A stretch of 64,000 nt of DNA, from positions 26,203 through 90,202 of the forward strand of contig JAOQAD010000031.1 in the NCBI GenBank assembly GCA_025963775.1, written 5' to 3'. Each line of letters starts with the position of its first letter. The stretch's first letter is position 1. The notes beneath the pieces were generated by a model. The model was not told where the DNA came from. It did no database searches and saw only the letters and a program-made list of their open reading frames with translations. Of the stretch, positions 36,031-44,246 are shown piece after piece. This DNA is from Bacteroidota bacterium. GTDB taxonomy: Bacteria > Bacteroidota > Bacteroidia > 2-12-FULL-35-15. A program made the position numbers and the translations under genes.

Positions 36031-36055
36031 TAATTCTAAATTATAGTTCTCTTAT

Positions 36056-37390
36056 CTAATTCTGCAGATAATCACCAAACTTCGTGATCAGCTTAAACAG
36101 GTCTTCAAATTCGTTCAAAGGTAATGTTTCCGGCCTGTCGTAAATATCATGATACGCCTTGATGCCACCCATGGTGTAAATGAAAAAAGCCTTCACTCCA
36201 TTTTCAGAAAAAAAGTAATGGTCGCTGTTGGCTGCCTTACCGCGGATCTTCACGTCTTTGATATAATCATTCTCCGTATTGATCTGTTTCATTTTATCGA
36301 ACTCATTTTTAAAGAGCGTTCCATTCACCACGGTGATGCCATCTTCGCCGGTCCCCATGATGTCCATGTTCAGCAAAAACTTTATGTTCTTTAAAGGGAA
36401 CAATGGATTTTCGGTATAGTACCTTGAGCCCAGCAATCCGACTTCTTCGCCCCCAAAAGCCATGAAGGCAATGGAATATTTCGGCCTGTGCTCCGGCATG
36501 GAATAATATTTCACGAGGTTCAGCAGCATAGCGCAGCCGCTTGCATTATCATTGGCGCCGGGAAAATAAACCGATTTGCCCATTTGCCCGAGGTGGTCGT
36601 AATGCGCGGAAAACACAACAAATGAATCGGGATACTGCGAACCCTGCACATAGCCGATCACATTCTGCGAAGGATAGCTTGAGATGCGTTCGTTCACGAT
36701 GTCGAGGCTGATGGTTTTTGCATCGGCCGGAATCGAATTCCGTAACACGATCAATGCCGGGTAGGATTTTGCTTCCATGGAAAAATCGCCGGTGAGCTTT
36801 GTTTCTTCCAGCTCGATGATCCCTTTTGCATTGCAACTGTTATTTTGCAGGCCTTCGAGGAACTGCTGTGTTTTTGCATCTTTCGGGTCGGTGCCCTGTT
36901 TGTCGATGATAATAAATGTATTGGAAAGATCCCTTTTTGTGAATTTTTTAAGCTCCTTTTTATTGCCGGTAAGCTCAGCAACAACGATCCGCTCCAATGT
37001 AAATTCACCTTTTAAGCTGCCGCAATCGCCTCTCACAATATAATCTTTTCCACAGGTAAGCGGACTCCCGATGCTTACAGTCATTTCGGAAGGGAATGTG
37101 TTGATAGGAAATGAAAAGGATTGGTAATACTCCTTGCCGAATGTTTTCAAGCCGGCTTTTGTGTATTCCGATTTAATATAATTCGCCGCGATCTTTGTTC
37201 CGTAATTGATATAGCCCCTGCCGTGCATACTCTGAGAGGTCATTGTATCAACCACTTTGCGGGCGTAGGTGTAAACTTCTCCTTTAGTGATCTCCTGGGA
37301 GAAGGAGGAGGAGGCAATAAAAAGAAGGAATAAGAATACCTCACCCTTGATCCCTCTCCAAAGGAGAGGGGCAAAACCCGATCTATACAT
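36056..37390 (-). CDS. M28-family zinc peptidase, secreted
   Basis: 444 residues from the ATG at 37390. A PA-like lid region comes first, then the M28 aminopeptidase domain with all metal ligands: H263 (SAHYDHLG), D281 (GANDNASG), E315/E316 (FGGEEVGLLG), D343 (NMDIMG) and H391 (NSDHYFF). It probably acts on peptides in the periplasm or outside the cell. The N-terminus is odd: residues 5-18 (GFAPLLWRGIKGEV) are encoded by a dispersed palindromic repeat at 37338-37372, and the hydrophobic core FLFLLFIASSSFSQ follows directly. The repeat therefore supplies the n-region of the signal peptide and possibly replaced the original start. Confidence 0.92.
   Translation of the reverse strand: MYRSGFAPLLWRGIKGEVFLFLLFIASSSFSQEITKGEVYTYARKVVDTMTSQSMHGRGYINYGTKIAANYIKSEYTKAGLKTFGKEYYQSFSFPINTFPSEMTVSIGSPLTCGKDYIVRGDCGSLKGEFTLERIVVAELTGNKKELKKFTKRDLSNTFIIIDKQGTDPKDAKTQQFLEGLQNNSCNAKGIIELEETKLTGDFSMEAKSYPALIVLRNSIPADAKTISLDIVNERISSYPSQNVIGYVQGSQYPDSFVVFSAHYDHLGQMGKSVYFPGANDNASGCAMLLNLVKYYSMPEHRPKYSIAFMAFGGEEVGLLGSRYYTENPLFPLKNIKFLLNMDIMGTGEDGITVVNGTLFKNEFDKMKQINTENDYIKDVKIRGKAANSDHYFFSENGVKAFFIYTMGGIKAYHDIYDRPETLPLNEFEDLFKLITKFGDYLQN
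37338..37372 (-). repeat. CCCCTCTCC/GGAGAGGGG palindromic repeat inside the M28 signal peptide
   Basis: On the minus strand GCCCCTCTCCTTTGGAGAGG continues with the tail GATCAAGGGTGAGGT. The copies at 58588 and 62107 have the same core and tail (GGGGTGAGGT). It is read in frame as part of the peptidase N-terminus. Confidence 0.85.
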
Positions 37391-37465
37391 TTTATGATTT
37401 ATCACATTAATTTTTTTATCAGGGAACTCTGAACACAGCGCCTCCTGTCTCCCCACTCCTGTCTC

Positions 37466-38134
37466 CTAACTATACCGCCTCTCCACCAGGTCAAACAAAC
37501 GCTTCACCGTTTCATTTTCATTGTTCCAGTTATAGAGCTGCTGAATGCTCATGAAGTATTCTGTTGCAGAATCAATGGTTTCAGCGGTGTTCAGCTGCTG
37601 GATGGCAATTTCGTATTCCTGCATGTTGCCGCCGAACAGTTCATTTGCAAACTGGAATTTGTCGTTGATGCCGATCGCTGAGCGGATGTCGCTGATAGCA
37701 GGCTTCTGGATACTGATCACCTTTTCCTCCTTCTTCTCTTCTTTCTTCTCAGGCTTTTTCTCCTGCTTTGGCTTATCCGCAACAGGCGCCACTTCCGTGC
37801 CGAACAGGTCCACCGGCTTAATTGGCTCTTGCTTCATTTCCTGCTTTACTTCTTCTCTGAGCTCCGGCTTCGGCTCTTCCTTCTTAGGAGGTTCCGGCTT
37901 TGTTTCAGCCACAGGAGCAGCAACAACAGGCGTTACAGTTTTAGCAGCGGGCATGTCTGCCATCGAATTCAGGTGATTGTACACAATGGATTTCTGGTAC
38001 AGCTTCTCGATCTTATGCAGGATGAGTTCCAGCTCCAGCTGCGGGATATGCTCCTTTTCCCCGATATTATCAGAATGTTCCTTAATGCTGTTGATCAGGG
38101 CTGTAATTTCTTTTCTTATCTGACTTTTGTCCAT
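37466..38134 (-). CDS. Conserved Bacteroidota protein with low-complexity charged middle
   Basis: 222 residues, no signal peptide. A helical N-terminal part (about 1-55, MDKSQIRKEITALINSIKEH) leads into a Pro/Lys/Glu-rich linker (about 65-145). A conserved C-terminal domain (about 150-222) has the patterns DIRSAIGINDKFQFANELFG and 'ATEYFMSIQQLYNWNNENE'. Proteins with this tail are frequent but uncharacterised in Bacteroidota. The acidic/basic linker suggests a scaffold between two small domains. It is divergent from tdk. Confidence 0.8.
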   Translation of the reverse strand: MDKSQIRKEITALINSIKEHSDNIGEKEHIPQLELELILHKIEKLYQKSIVYNHLNSMADMPAAKTVTPVVAAPVAETKPEPPKKEEPKPELREEVKQEMKQEPIKPVDLFGTEVAPVADKPKQEKKPEKKEEKKEEKVISIQKPAISDIRSAIGINDKFQFANELFGGNMQEYEIAIQQLNTAETIDSATEYFMSIQQLYNWNNENETVKRLFDLVERRYS

Positions 38135-38306
38135 TCAACTATTATTTAAGCCGGAGAAATATTGCTCGGCTTTTTTGATTAATTTTGTTGTACGCTGAAA
38201 ACACGTTGCTCCGAATAAAATGCCTGTTGTTTTTAGCTTTCCGGAACGCATCCGGATCCGTTTATTTTACACTAAAAATACATTATTTTTTCCAGTTTTT
38301 AAAAAA

Positions 38307-38897
38307 ATGTTTCTCGAGAACACCATCAATCCACATAAACGCAAGGGCTGCATCGAAGTGATCTGCGGCTCCATGTTCTCGGGCAAAACGGAAGAACTGA
38401 TCCGCAGGATGAAACGCGCACAGTTCGCCCGCCAGAAAGTGGAGATCTTCAAGCCGGCGATCGACACACGGTACGACGAGATCAAGGTTGTTTCGCATGT
38501 GGGCAATTCCATACATTCAACGCCTGTTCCTTCTTCTTCCAATATTTTATTGCTTGCCGCCGACTGCGATGTGGTGGGCATCGATGAAGCGCAGTTCTTT
38601 GATGAGGGCCTCATCGGCGTATGCAACCAGCTCGCTGAAAGCGGCATCAGGGTTATTGTTGCGGGGCTCGACATGGATTATCTCGGGAAGCCGTTCGGCC
38701 CGATCCCCGGCCTGCTTGCTGTTGCAGAATATGTCACAAAGGTGCATGCCATCTGCATGAGATGCGGGAACCTTGCCAATCACTCGCACAGGATCACCGA
38801 CGAATCCGCGCTGGTGCTGCTCGGCGAAACCAATAATTATGAACCTTTATGCAGGGATTGTTTTACCGAAGCCCTTTCCGGCAGCACACCAACATGA
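38307..38897 (+). CDS. tdk: Thymidine kinase
   Basis: 196 residues from the ATG at 38307; the in-frame start at 38220 would add 29 unconserved residues. Type II thymidine kinase: P-loop GSMFSGKT at 21-28, catalytic glutamate E94 in GIDEAQFF, the thymidine-binding lasso region ([13 protein letters not shown]), and a zinc ribbon with CxxC pairs (CMRCGN and CRDC). It phosphorylates thymidine for salvage. murF-alr starts 13 bases downstream. A TAATTTTG (38180-38187) is a possible -7 element. Confidence 0.96.
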   Translation: MFLENTINPHKRKGCIEVICGSMFSGKTEELIRRMKRAQFARQKVEIFKPAIDTRYDEIKVVSHVGNSIHSTPVPSSSNILLLAADCDVVGIDEAQFFDEGLIGVCNQLAESGIRVIVAGLDMDYLGKPFGPIPGLLAVAEYVTKVHAICMRCGNLANHSHRITDESALVLLGETNNYEPLCRDCFTEALSGSTPT

Positions 38898-38910
38898 TCC
38901 CCACATACGT

Positions 38911-41394
38911 ATGAATTACTCCATTGCGAACATAGCACAGATCATTAACGGCAGCATTCATGGGAACAACGGGAATAACGTTGTGATCAGGAACCTGCTG
39001 ATCGACAGCCGGAAGATTATCACCGCTGAAAATTCCCTGTTCTTTGCCATCAGAGGCGAACGCAACGACGGCCACATTTTCATTGCAGAGCTGTATGAAA
39101 AAGGTGTCCGCTCTTTTGTTGTTTCCACATTGCCTTCCGACCTTTCCCTATACAAAGAAGCGGCCTTCATCCTTGTGAAAGATACACTCTTCGCACTTCA
39201 GTTGCTCTGCGGATATCACCGCAGCCGCTTTAACATCCCCGTGATCGGCATTACGGGAAGCAACGGTAAAACACTTGTGAAAGAATGGCTGTTCCAGCTG
39301 ATGCGGGAAGACAAGAACATTGTGCGCAGCCCGAAAAGCTTTAACTCGCAGGTAGGTGTTCCTTTATCCGTATGGCAAATGCAGGAAGAGAACGACCTTG
39401 CCATTTTTGAAGCGGGCATTTCCAAGCCCAATGAAATGAACCTCCTCCAGCAGATCATCCAGCCGACCATTGGACTCATCACCAACATCGGGCAGGCCCA
39501 CGATGAGAATTTTGAGAACCAGAAGCAGAAGGTCACCGAGAAATTAAAACTTTTTTCAGATGCCGAAACGCTGGTGTACTGCAAGGATTATCTTAACATC
39601 CACGAGGAGATCAGCAATACAAAGCATTTCCCGGAGCTTGGCATTTTTACATGGTCGCGCAAATCGCGCGCCGACCTGTTAGTGGGCCGCATCAGCAAAG
39701 AGGCTTCCGATACGGAGATCCAGGCGGTATTCCGCAACGATTTTATCCGAATTCATATTCCTTTCACCGATGAAGCCAGCATCGAGAATGCCATTCATTG
39801 CTGGGCCATGATGTTATACCTGGGCTATGAGAATTCAATCATCGCCGAGCGCATGAAATTCCTGAGCCCTGTTGCCATGCGGCTGGAGCTGAAAGAAGGG
39901 ATCAACAACTGCTCGATCATCAACGACAGCTACAATTCCGACCTTGGCTCCCTGAGCATCGCGCTCGATTTTCTCAACCAGCAAAAGCAGCATCCGAAAA
40001 AAACACTGATCCTTTCCGACATCCTGCAAAGCGGGAAGAACGAGGAAAATCTTTATAAGGAAGTTGCCGAGAACATTCATAAAAAAGGCATCTCCCGCCT
40101 GATCGGCATTGGAGAGGCCATTTCAAGGCAGGCACACCTGTTCAACATCGAAAAAACATTTTATAATTCCACTGCCGAATTTTTACAGAGCTACAACAAT
40201 TCCCTTTTCAGGGACGAGACCATCCTGCTGAAAGGCGCACGTGCCTTTGGATTCGAAGCTATCAGCAAAGTCATCCAGCAAAAGGCGCATGAAACGGTAC
40301 TGGAAATTAACCTGAATGCGATCGTTCACAACCTGAATTATTATCGCTCGAAAATAAAAGCAGACACCAGGGTAATGGCGATGGTAAAGGCATTTTCCTA
40401 CGGCAGCGGCAGCTTCGAGATCGCGAACATCCTGCAGTTCCACCGCGTGGATTACCTCGCTGTGGCTTATGCCGATGAAGGCATAGAGCTGCGTAAGGCA
40501 GGCATTACACTGCCGATCATGGTAATGAACCCTGAAGAGCAGAGCTATGATTCGATGATCCAGTACAACCTCGAGCCGGAGATCTACAGCTTCCGCGTAC
40601 TGAACCTGTTTGAAGAAACACTGAAGCGCAGCGAGCGCAACCTCAACAAGCAGATCCCGATCCACATCAAGCTCGACACGGGAATGCACCGGCTGGGCTT
40701 TTCACCGGAAGAGGTCAATGAGCTGATCGTACGCATCAAGAACAATAAGCAACTGAAGATCCGCTCTATCTTTTCTCACCTTGTTGCAACGGATGAAGCA
40801 GAGCACGATGAATTCACCTGGCAGCAGATCCGCAAGTTCACGGAGATGAGCGATAATATCCAGTCGCACGTGGATTATCCCGTACTGAAGCACATTTTAA
40901 ATTCCGCGGGCATTTCCCGTTTCCCGGATGCACAATTTGACATGGTAAGGCTTGGCATCGGGCTGTACGGAATCGGCGTGAATCCTTCGGAGCAGGCGCA
41001 GCTGCAGAATGTAAGCACGTTAAAGACAAGCATCTCGCAGATCAAAAATATTCCTGCCAACGAAACCATCGGCTACAGCAGGAAAGGTGTTGCGAAGCGC
41101 GACACAAAAATTGCAACCGTCCCGATCGGCTATGCTGACGGGCTCAGCAGGAAGCTCAGCAACGGAAAGGGAAAAATGTTCGTGAAGGGGAAACCCGCAC
41201 CGATCATCGGCAATGTGTGTATGGACATGTGCATGATCGACATCACGGATATCAACGTAAATGAAAATGATGAAGTGATCGTTTTCGGTGAAACTTATCC
41301 CATCACGGAAGTGGCGAAGGATGTAGGGACGATCCCGTATGAAGTGCTGACGAATGTTTCGAGAAGGGTGAAGCGGGTGTATTACCAGGAGTAA
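38911..41394 (+). CDS. murF-alr: Bifunctional MurF ligase / alanine racemase
   Basis: 827 residues. The N-terminal MurF half (about 1-455; P-loop GSNGKT at 116-121, and the motif SFNSQVGVPL) adds D-Ala-D-Ala to UDP-MurNAc-tripeptide. The C-terminal half (about 460-827) is a PLP alanine racemase: K493 in MVKAFSYGSG binds PLP, Y722 in GYSRKG is the second catalytic base, and PIGYADGL is the usual signature. The fusion is characteristic of Bacteroidota and couples D-Ala supply to its use. The PLP site reads VKAFSYG rather than the common VKANAYG, as in other members of this branch. The frame upstream of 38911 overlaps tdk and is not used. Confidence 0.96.
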   Translation: MNYSIANIAQIINGSIHGNNGNNVVIRNLLIDSRKIITAENSLFFAIRGERNDGHIFIAELYEKGVRSFVVSTLPSDLSLYKEAAFILVKDTLFALQLLCGYHRSRFNIPVIGITGSNGKTLVKEWLFQLMREDKNIVRSPKSFNSQVGVPLSVWQMQEENDLAIFEAGISKPNEMNLLQQIIQPTIGLITNIGQAHDENFENQKQKVTEKLKLFSDAETLVYCKDYLNIHEEISNTKHFPELGIFTWSRKSRADLLVGRISKEASDTEIQAVFRNDFIRIHIPFTDEASIENAIHCWAMMLYLGYENSIIAERMKFLSPVAMRLELKEGINNCSIINDSYNSDLGSLSIALDFLNQQKQHPKKTLILSDILQSGKNEENLYKEVAENIHKKGISRLIGIGEAISRQAHLFNIEKTFYNSTAEFLQSYNNSLFRDETILLKGARAFGFEAISKVIQQKAHETVLEINLNAIVHNLNYYRSKIKADTRVMAMVKAFSYGSGSFEIANILQFHRVDYLAVAYADEGIELRKAGITLPIMVMNPEEQSYDSMIQYNLEPEIYSFRVLNLFEETLKRSERNLNKQIPIHIKLDTGMHRLGFSPEEVNELIVRIKNNKQLKIRSIFSHLVATDEAEHDEFTWQQIRKFTEMSDNIQSHVDYPVLKHILNSAGISRFPDAQFDMVRLGIGLYGIGVNPSEQAQLQNVSTLKTSISQIKNIPANETIGYSRKGVAKRDTKIATVPIGYADGLSRKLSNGKGKMFVKGKPAPIIGNVCMDMCMIDITDINVNENDEVIVFGETYPITEVAKDVGTIPYEVLTNVSRRVKRVYYQE

Positions 41395-41430
41395 GGTTTA
41401 CCGCGAAGGCGCAAAGGCGCGGGGACAAAG

Positions 41431-41459
41431 ACACACCCCTAACCCTCTCAAGAGGGGAA
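41431..41459 (-). repeat. Left arm of a repeat pair (CCCCTC family)
   Basis: ACACACCCCTAACCCTCTCA followed by AGAGGGGA. It is the reverse complement of 41541-41569 apart from one missing C. The two arms enclose about 80 bases without a gene. Confidence 0.85.
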
Positions 41460-41524
41460 TTGACAGTGCCCGCATCGAAATTATAGTTTTTACATGTGAG
41501 AATAAATCCAAGCTAAAAATTTGA

Positions 41525-41569
41525 ATTAAGCAGGATCTGTTCCCCTCTTGAGAGGGGTTAGGGGTGTGT
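41525..41569 (+). repeat. Right arm of a repeat pair (CCCCTC family)
   Basis: The head ATTAAGCAGGATCTG is followed by TTCCCCTCTTGAGAGGGG and the tail TTAGGGGTGTGT. The head matches the one next to the DUF559 repeat at 36030 (GAATTAAGCAGGATC on the minus strand). Confidence 0.85.
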
Positions 41570-41592
41570 AAAGATCATACACATGAACCCAT

Positions 41593-42492
41593 TTACATTG
41601 ATCTCACAAACGCATACAAATTAAAATTCCCTTTCTTCACCGCAGCCTCTATCTCCTCTTTTAATTTCTGTTTCGAAATATCCTTCATTCGTTTATTCTG
41701 GATAAGGCGGTATGCCTTTTCTGCCAGCAGGTAAGAGCGTTTTGTATTTACGCCTGTTGCATTGTGCTTGTTCATTTCGGAGATCAGCTCATCAATGCCT
41801 TCATTCTTTGTCGCGATGGCCTTGATCACCGGGATGCTCCAATTGCTGAGCGGCTTTGAATGCACCAGCTGGATAATGTTCTTAATGAATGTATTTGCCC
41901 CGTCACGGTCGCTTTTATTCACTACAAAAATATCCGCGATCTCCATCACGCCGGATTTTATGGCCTGCACATCATCGCCCGATTCGGGTACCAGCACCAG
42001 CACGGTTGTATCGGCAAGGCCTACCACTTCCACTTCGCTTTGCCCTACACCTACCGTTTCCACGATGATGTAATCAAATGCAAAGGCACGCATCACATCC
42101 ACGATCTCGATCGTTTTTGCGGACAAGCCGCCAAGCGAGCCGCGTGTGGCAAGAGATCGGATGAATACTTTTTCGTTGGTGAAATGCTCAGCCATTCTCA
42201 GCCTGTCTCCAAGCAGGGAACCGTAATTGAAAGGAGAAGTAGGATCAATGGCAATGATGCCGACCGATTTTCCTTCTTCCGTTAATTTTTTTATCAGTGA
42301 ATTGATCAGCGTGCTTTTTCCAGCACCGGGAGGGCCCGTAACGCCTACAACGGGAATATTTGTGTTGAATGAAAGGGACGTGAGCAGCTCCTCGTATCCT
42401 TCCAGCTCATTCTCAACAATGGTGATACAGCGTGCAAGCGCTTTCTTGTCGCCTTGCATCAATTGTGCCCGTAGGGTTTCTATAACTGCCAT
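41593..42492 (-). CDS. meaB: Methylmalonyl-CoA mutase-associated GTPase MeaB
   Basis: 299 residues from the ATG at 42492. A G3E-family GTPase: Walker A GPPGAGKST at 53-61, IDPTSPFNYGSLLGDRLRM, the ETVGVGQSE switch, and NKSD as the base-specificity motif. It loads and protects adenosylcobalamin in methylmalonyl-CoA mutase; no mutase gene is in the window. The -7-like TATATTTG (42507-42500) ends 8 bases before the ATG, so the transcript may be leaderless. Confidence 0.95.
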   Translation of the reverse strand: MAVIETLRAQLMQGDKKALARCITIVENELEGYEELLTSLSFNTNIPVVGVTGPPGAGKSTLINSLIKKLTEEGKSVGIIAIDPTSPFNYGSLLGDRLRMAEHFTNEKVFIRSLATRGSLGGLSAKTIEIVDVMRAFAFDYIIVETVGVGQSEVEVVGLADTTVLVLVPESGDDVQAIKSGVMEIADIFVVNKSDRDGANTFIKNIIQLVHSKPLSNWSIPVIKAIATKNEGIDELISEMNKHNATGVNTKRSYLLAEKAYRLIQNKRMKDISKQKLKEEIEAAVKKGNFNLYAFVRSM

Positions 42493-42499
42493 TGCATCG

Positions 42500-42507
42500 C
42501 AAATATA
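42500..42507 (-). promoter_or_regulatory. Candidate -7 element of meaB, very close to the start codon
   Basis: The minus strand reads TATATTTG, a full consensus match, with only 7 bases between it and the ATG at 42492. No -33 element is evident. A second motif on the plus strand, TACTTTTG (42523-42530), could serve the divergent glycosyltransferase gene. Confidence 0.45.
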
Positions 42508-42558
42508 GCAAGATAATTTTAGTACTTTTGTGGCTGCAAACAATTCCTTCAGCTCCAC

Positions 42559-43317
42559 ATGTCCCAGCTTTCTGTTGTGATCATCACCTTCAACGAGGAA
42601 AAAAATATCGGGAGATGCCTTGAATCCATACAGGGTGTTGCCGATGATATCGTTGTGCTTGATTCCTTCTCCAGCGATGCAACGGAAGCCATCTGCAGAA
42701 AGTACAATGTTACCTTTATACAGCGTGCATGGAAAGGTTATTCGGCCACAAAAAACTTCGCGAATGCACAGGCAAAGCACGACTGGATCCTTTCGCTGGA
42801 TGCCGATGAAGCTTTATCGGAAGAGCTGAAAAAGTCGATCCTTTCCGTAAAGCAGCAGGATAAACAAAACCCGTATAAATTTCACCGCCTTACCAATTAC
42901 TGCGGCAAATGGATCAGGCATTGCGGCTGGTACCCGGATACAAAGGTGCGGATCTTCGACAGGCGCAGTGCTGCCTGGGAAGGCACGATCCATGAAAAGC
43001 TGGTGGTAAGGGAAGGCGTTCCGCAGCTGCTGAAAGGCGACTGCCTGCATTACAGCTATTACAAGATCGAAGAGCATTACAGGCAGAGCGATAAATTCTC
43101 AACTCTCTCCGCGCAAAGCCTTTATATGCAGGGAAAAAAGGCATCATTGCTGAAGCTTTGGTTCAGCCCCCTTATTAAATTCATCAGCTGTTATGTGATC
43201 AAACTTGGATTCCTTGACGGAGTTGCGGGCTTTACGGTGTGTAAAATAGCAGCGAGCGCCACCTTTGGCAAATACAGGAAACTGCGGAAGCTTTATGCTT
43301 CAGAGACCATCTCCTGA
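42559..43317 (+). CDS. Family 2 glycosyltransferase, WaaE/KdtX-like
   Basis: 252 residues. GT-A fold with LSVVIITFNEEKNIGRCLES at the start and a DxD motif at D81-D83 (LDADEAL). The segments WYPDTKVRIFDRRSAAWEGT and IHEKLVVREG match the LPS-core glucosyltransferases WaaE/KdtX. It probably adds a sugar to an LPS or surface-glycan precursor at the inner face of the inner membrane. Its 3' end overlaps the convergent glycosyltransferase gene by 25 bases. An O-antigen ligase gene follows further on, which supports a surface-glycan role. Confidence 0.9.
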   Translation: MSQLSVVIITFNEEKNIGRCLESIQGVADDIVVLDSFSSDATEAICRKYNVTFIQRAWKGYSATKNFANAQAKHDWILSLDADEALSEELKKSILSVKQQDKQNPYKFHRLTNYCGKWIRHCGWYPDTKVRIFDRRSAAWEGTIHEKLVVREGVPQLLKGDCLHYSYYKIEEHYRQSDKFSTLSAQSLYMQGKKASLLKLWFSPLIKFISCYVIKLGFLDGVAGFTVCKIAASATFGKYRKLRKLYASETIS

Positions 43318-44207
43318 CGCTTCAGTCCGGCGACAAGCCTTCTAAAGATATTCTTGATCTTCACTCCCAAAGGAACAGATGCTTCGGGCAGGTAGCCGAG
43401 AAATTTTTCACCGCGCCTCAGGTAATGCGTGGTAAGCGTGCTGGAGGTGATCCCCCACTTCATAAGAAAAGTATAATATCCCGGATTTTTTTTAATGCGG
43501 TTCACCGACTTTGACCCGAAATGATACACGCGGCTTTTGCTTACGCCTTTAAAATAGCGGATACCAGCCTTCCAGAGCTTCATGGAAAAATCGGGATCGG
43601 AATACATACCGGGAGAAAATTCGGTGCTGTAGCCGCCCACCAGGTCCCAGATCTCTTTGTGCACAATGTTCGGCGGCCAGGTTGCTCCCTGCCAGTCGTG
43701 CATCGGGAGCTCATTGAACTCTGCCAGCAGTTTCTGTTCATTGAATGTACGGGCATCCCTTCCATAATCTTTATTGATCATGCACCGGTTGCCGGAAAAC
43801 GGCTCGATGCAGGTAGCTGAAATAAAGAACCTGTTGTGACCGATCTGCTCGATCTCTTCTGACAATGCTTCATCCCAGCGCGGGCATACATACATATCGT
43901 CATTCATGTACAGGAGGTAATCCGCGTTCATCAATGAGCGGCAGCTGTTCAGTGCATGGCAGATGCCGATGTTCTCCGGGCTGTATGAAAAATCAATATC
44001 GGGCTGCTGCTTCACCCATTCGAGCGTACCGTCGCTGCCCTGGTTCACATGAAGAATGATTTGGTGCTGATGTGTAGAATTCCTGCGGATGCTCTCCACG
44101 CACAGTTTCAGGTACGAAAGGTTATTCCAGGTTGGGATCAGGATGGAAAAGCGGGGATTGGCAAGTGTGCTTTTTTTAAATGCTTTTATGTCGGTATTGG
44201 CAGGCAT
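43293..44207 (-). CDS. Family 2 glycosyltransferase
   Basis: 304 residues. GT-A fold: RFSILIPTWNNLSYLKLCVE at the start, MNDDMYV with the DD at 103-104, then HDWQGATWPPNIVHKEIWDL and SDPDFSMKLWKAGIRYFKGV, which look like an acceptor loop and a catalytic base region. It probably transfers a sugar in surface polysaccharide or LPS synthesis. No membrane helices. It overlaps the convergent gene 42559-43317 by 25 bases at the 3' ends. The O-antigen ligase gene lies 39 bases upstream in the same direction. Confidence 0.88.
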   Translation of the reverse strand: MPANTDIKAFKKSTLANPRFSILIPTWNNLSYLKLCVESIRRNSTHQHQIILHVNQGSDGTLEWVKQQPDIDFSYSPENIGICHALNSCRSLMNADYLLYMNDDMYVCPRWDEALSEEIEQIGHNRFFISATCIEPFSGNRCMINKDYGRDARTFNEQKLLAEFNELPMHDWQGATWPPNIVHKEIWDLVGGYSTEFSPGMYSDPDFSMKLWKAGIRYFKGVSKSRVYHFGSKSVNRIKKNPGYYTFLMKWGITSSTLTTHYLRRGEKFLGYLPEASVPLGVKIKNIFRRLVAGLKRQEMVSEA

Positions 44208-44246
44208 GGTCAGCTTCTTCTTACAGCTGTAAAGTTAGGCATTTTT

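Noticed and set aside
38147..38176. A hairpin plus T run between the divergent genes 37466 and tdk (AAGCCGGAG ... CTCGGCTTTTTT)
   Set aside because: As a plus-strand terminator it has no gene to end, and it lies before the only candidate tdk promoter, so it is not a clear attenuator. Left unassigned.
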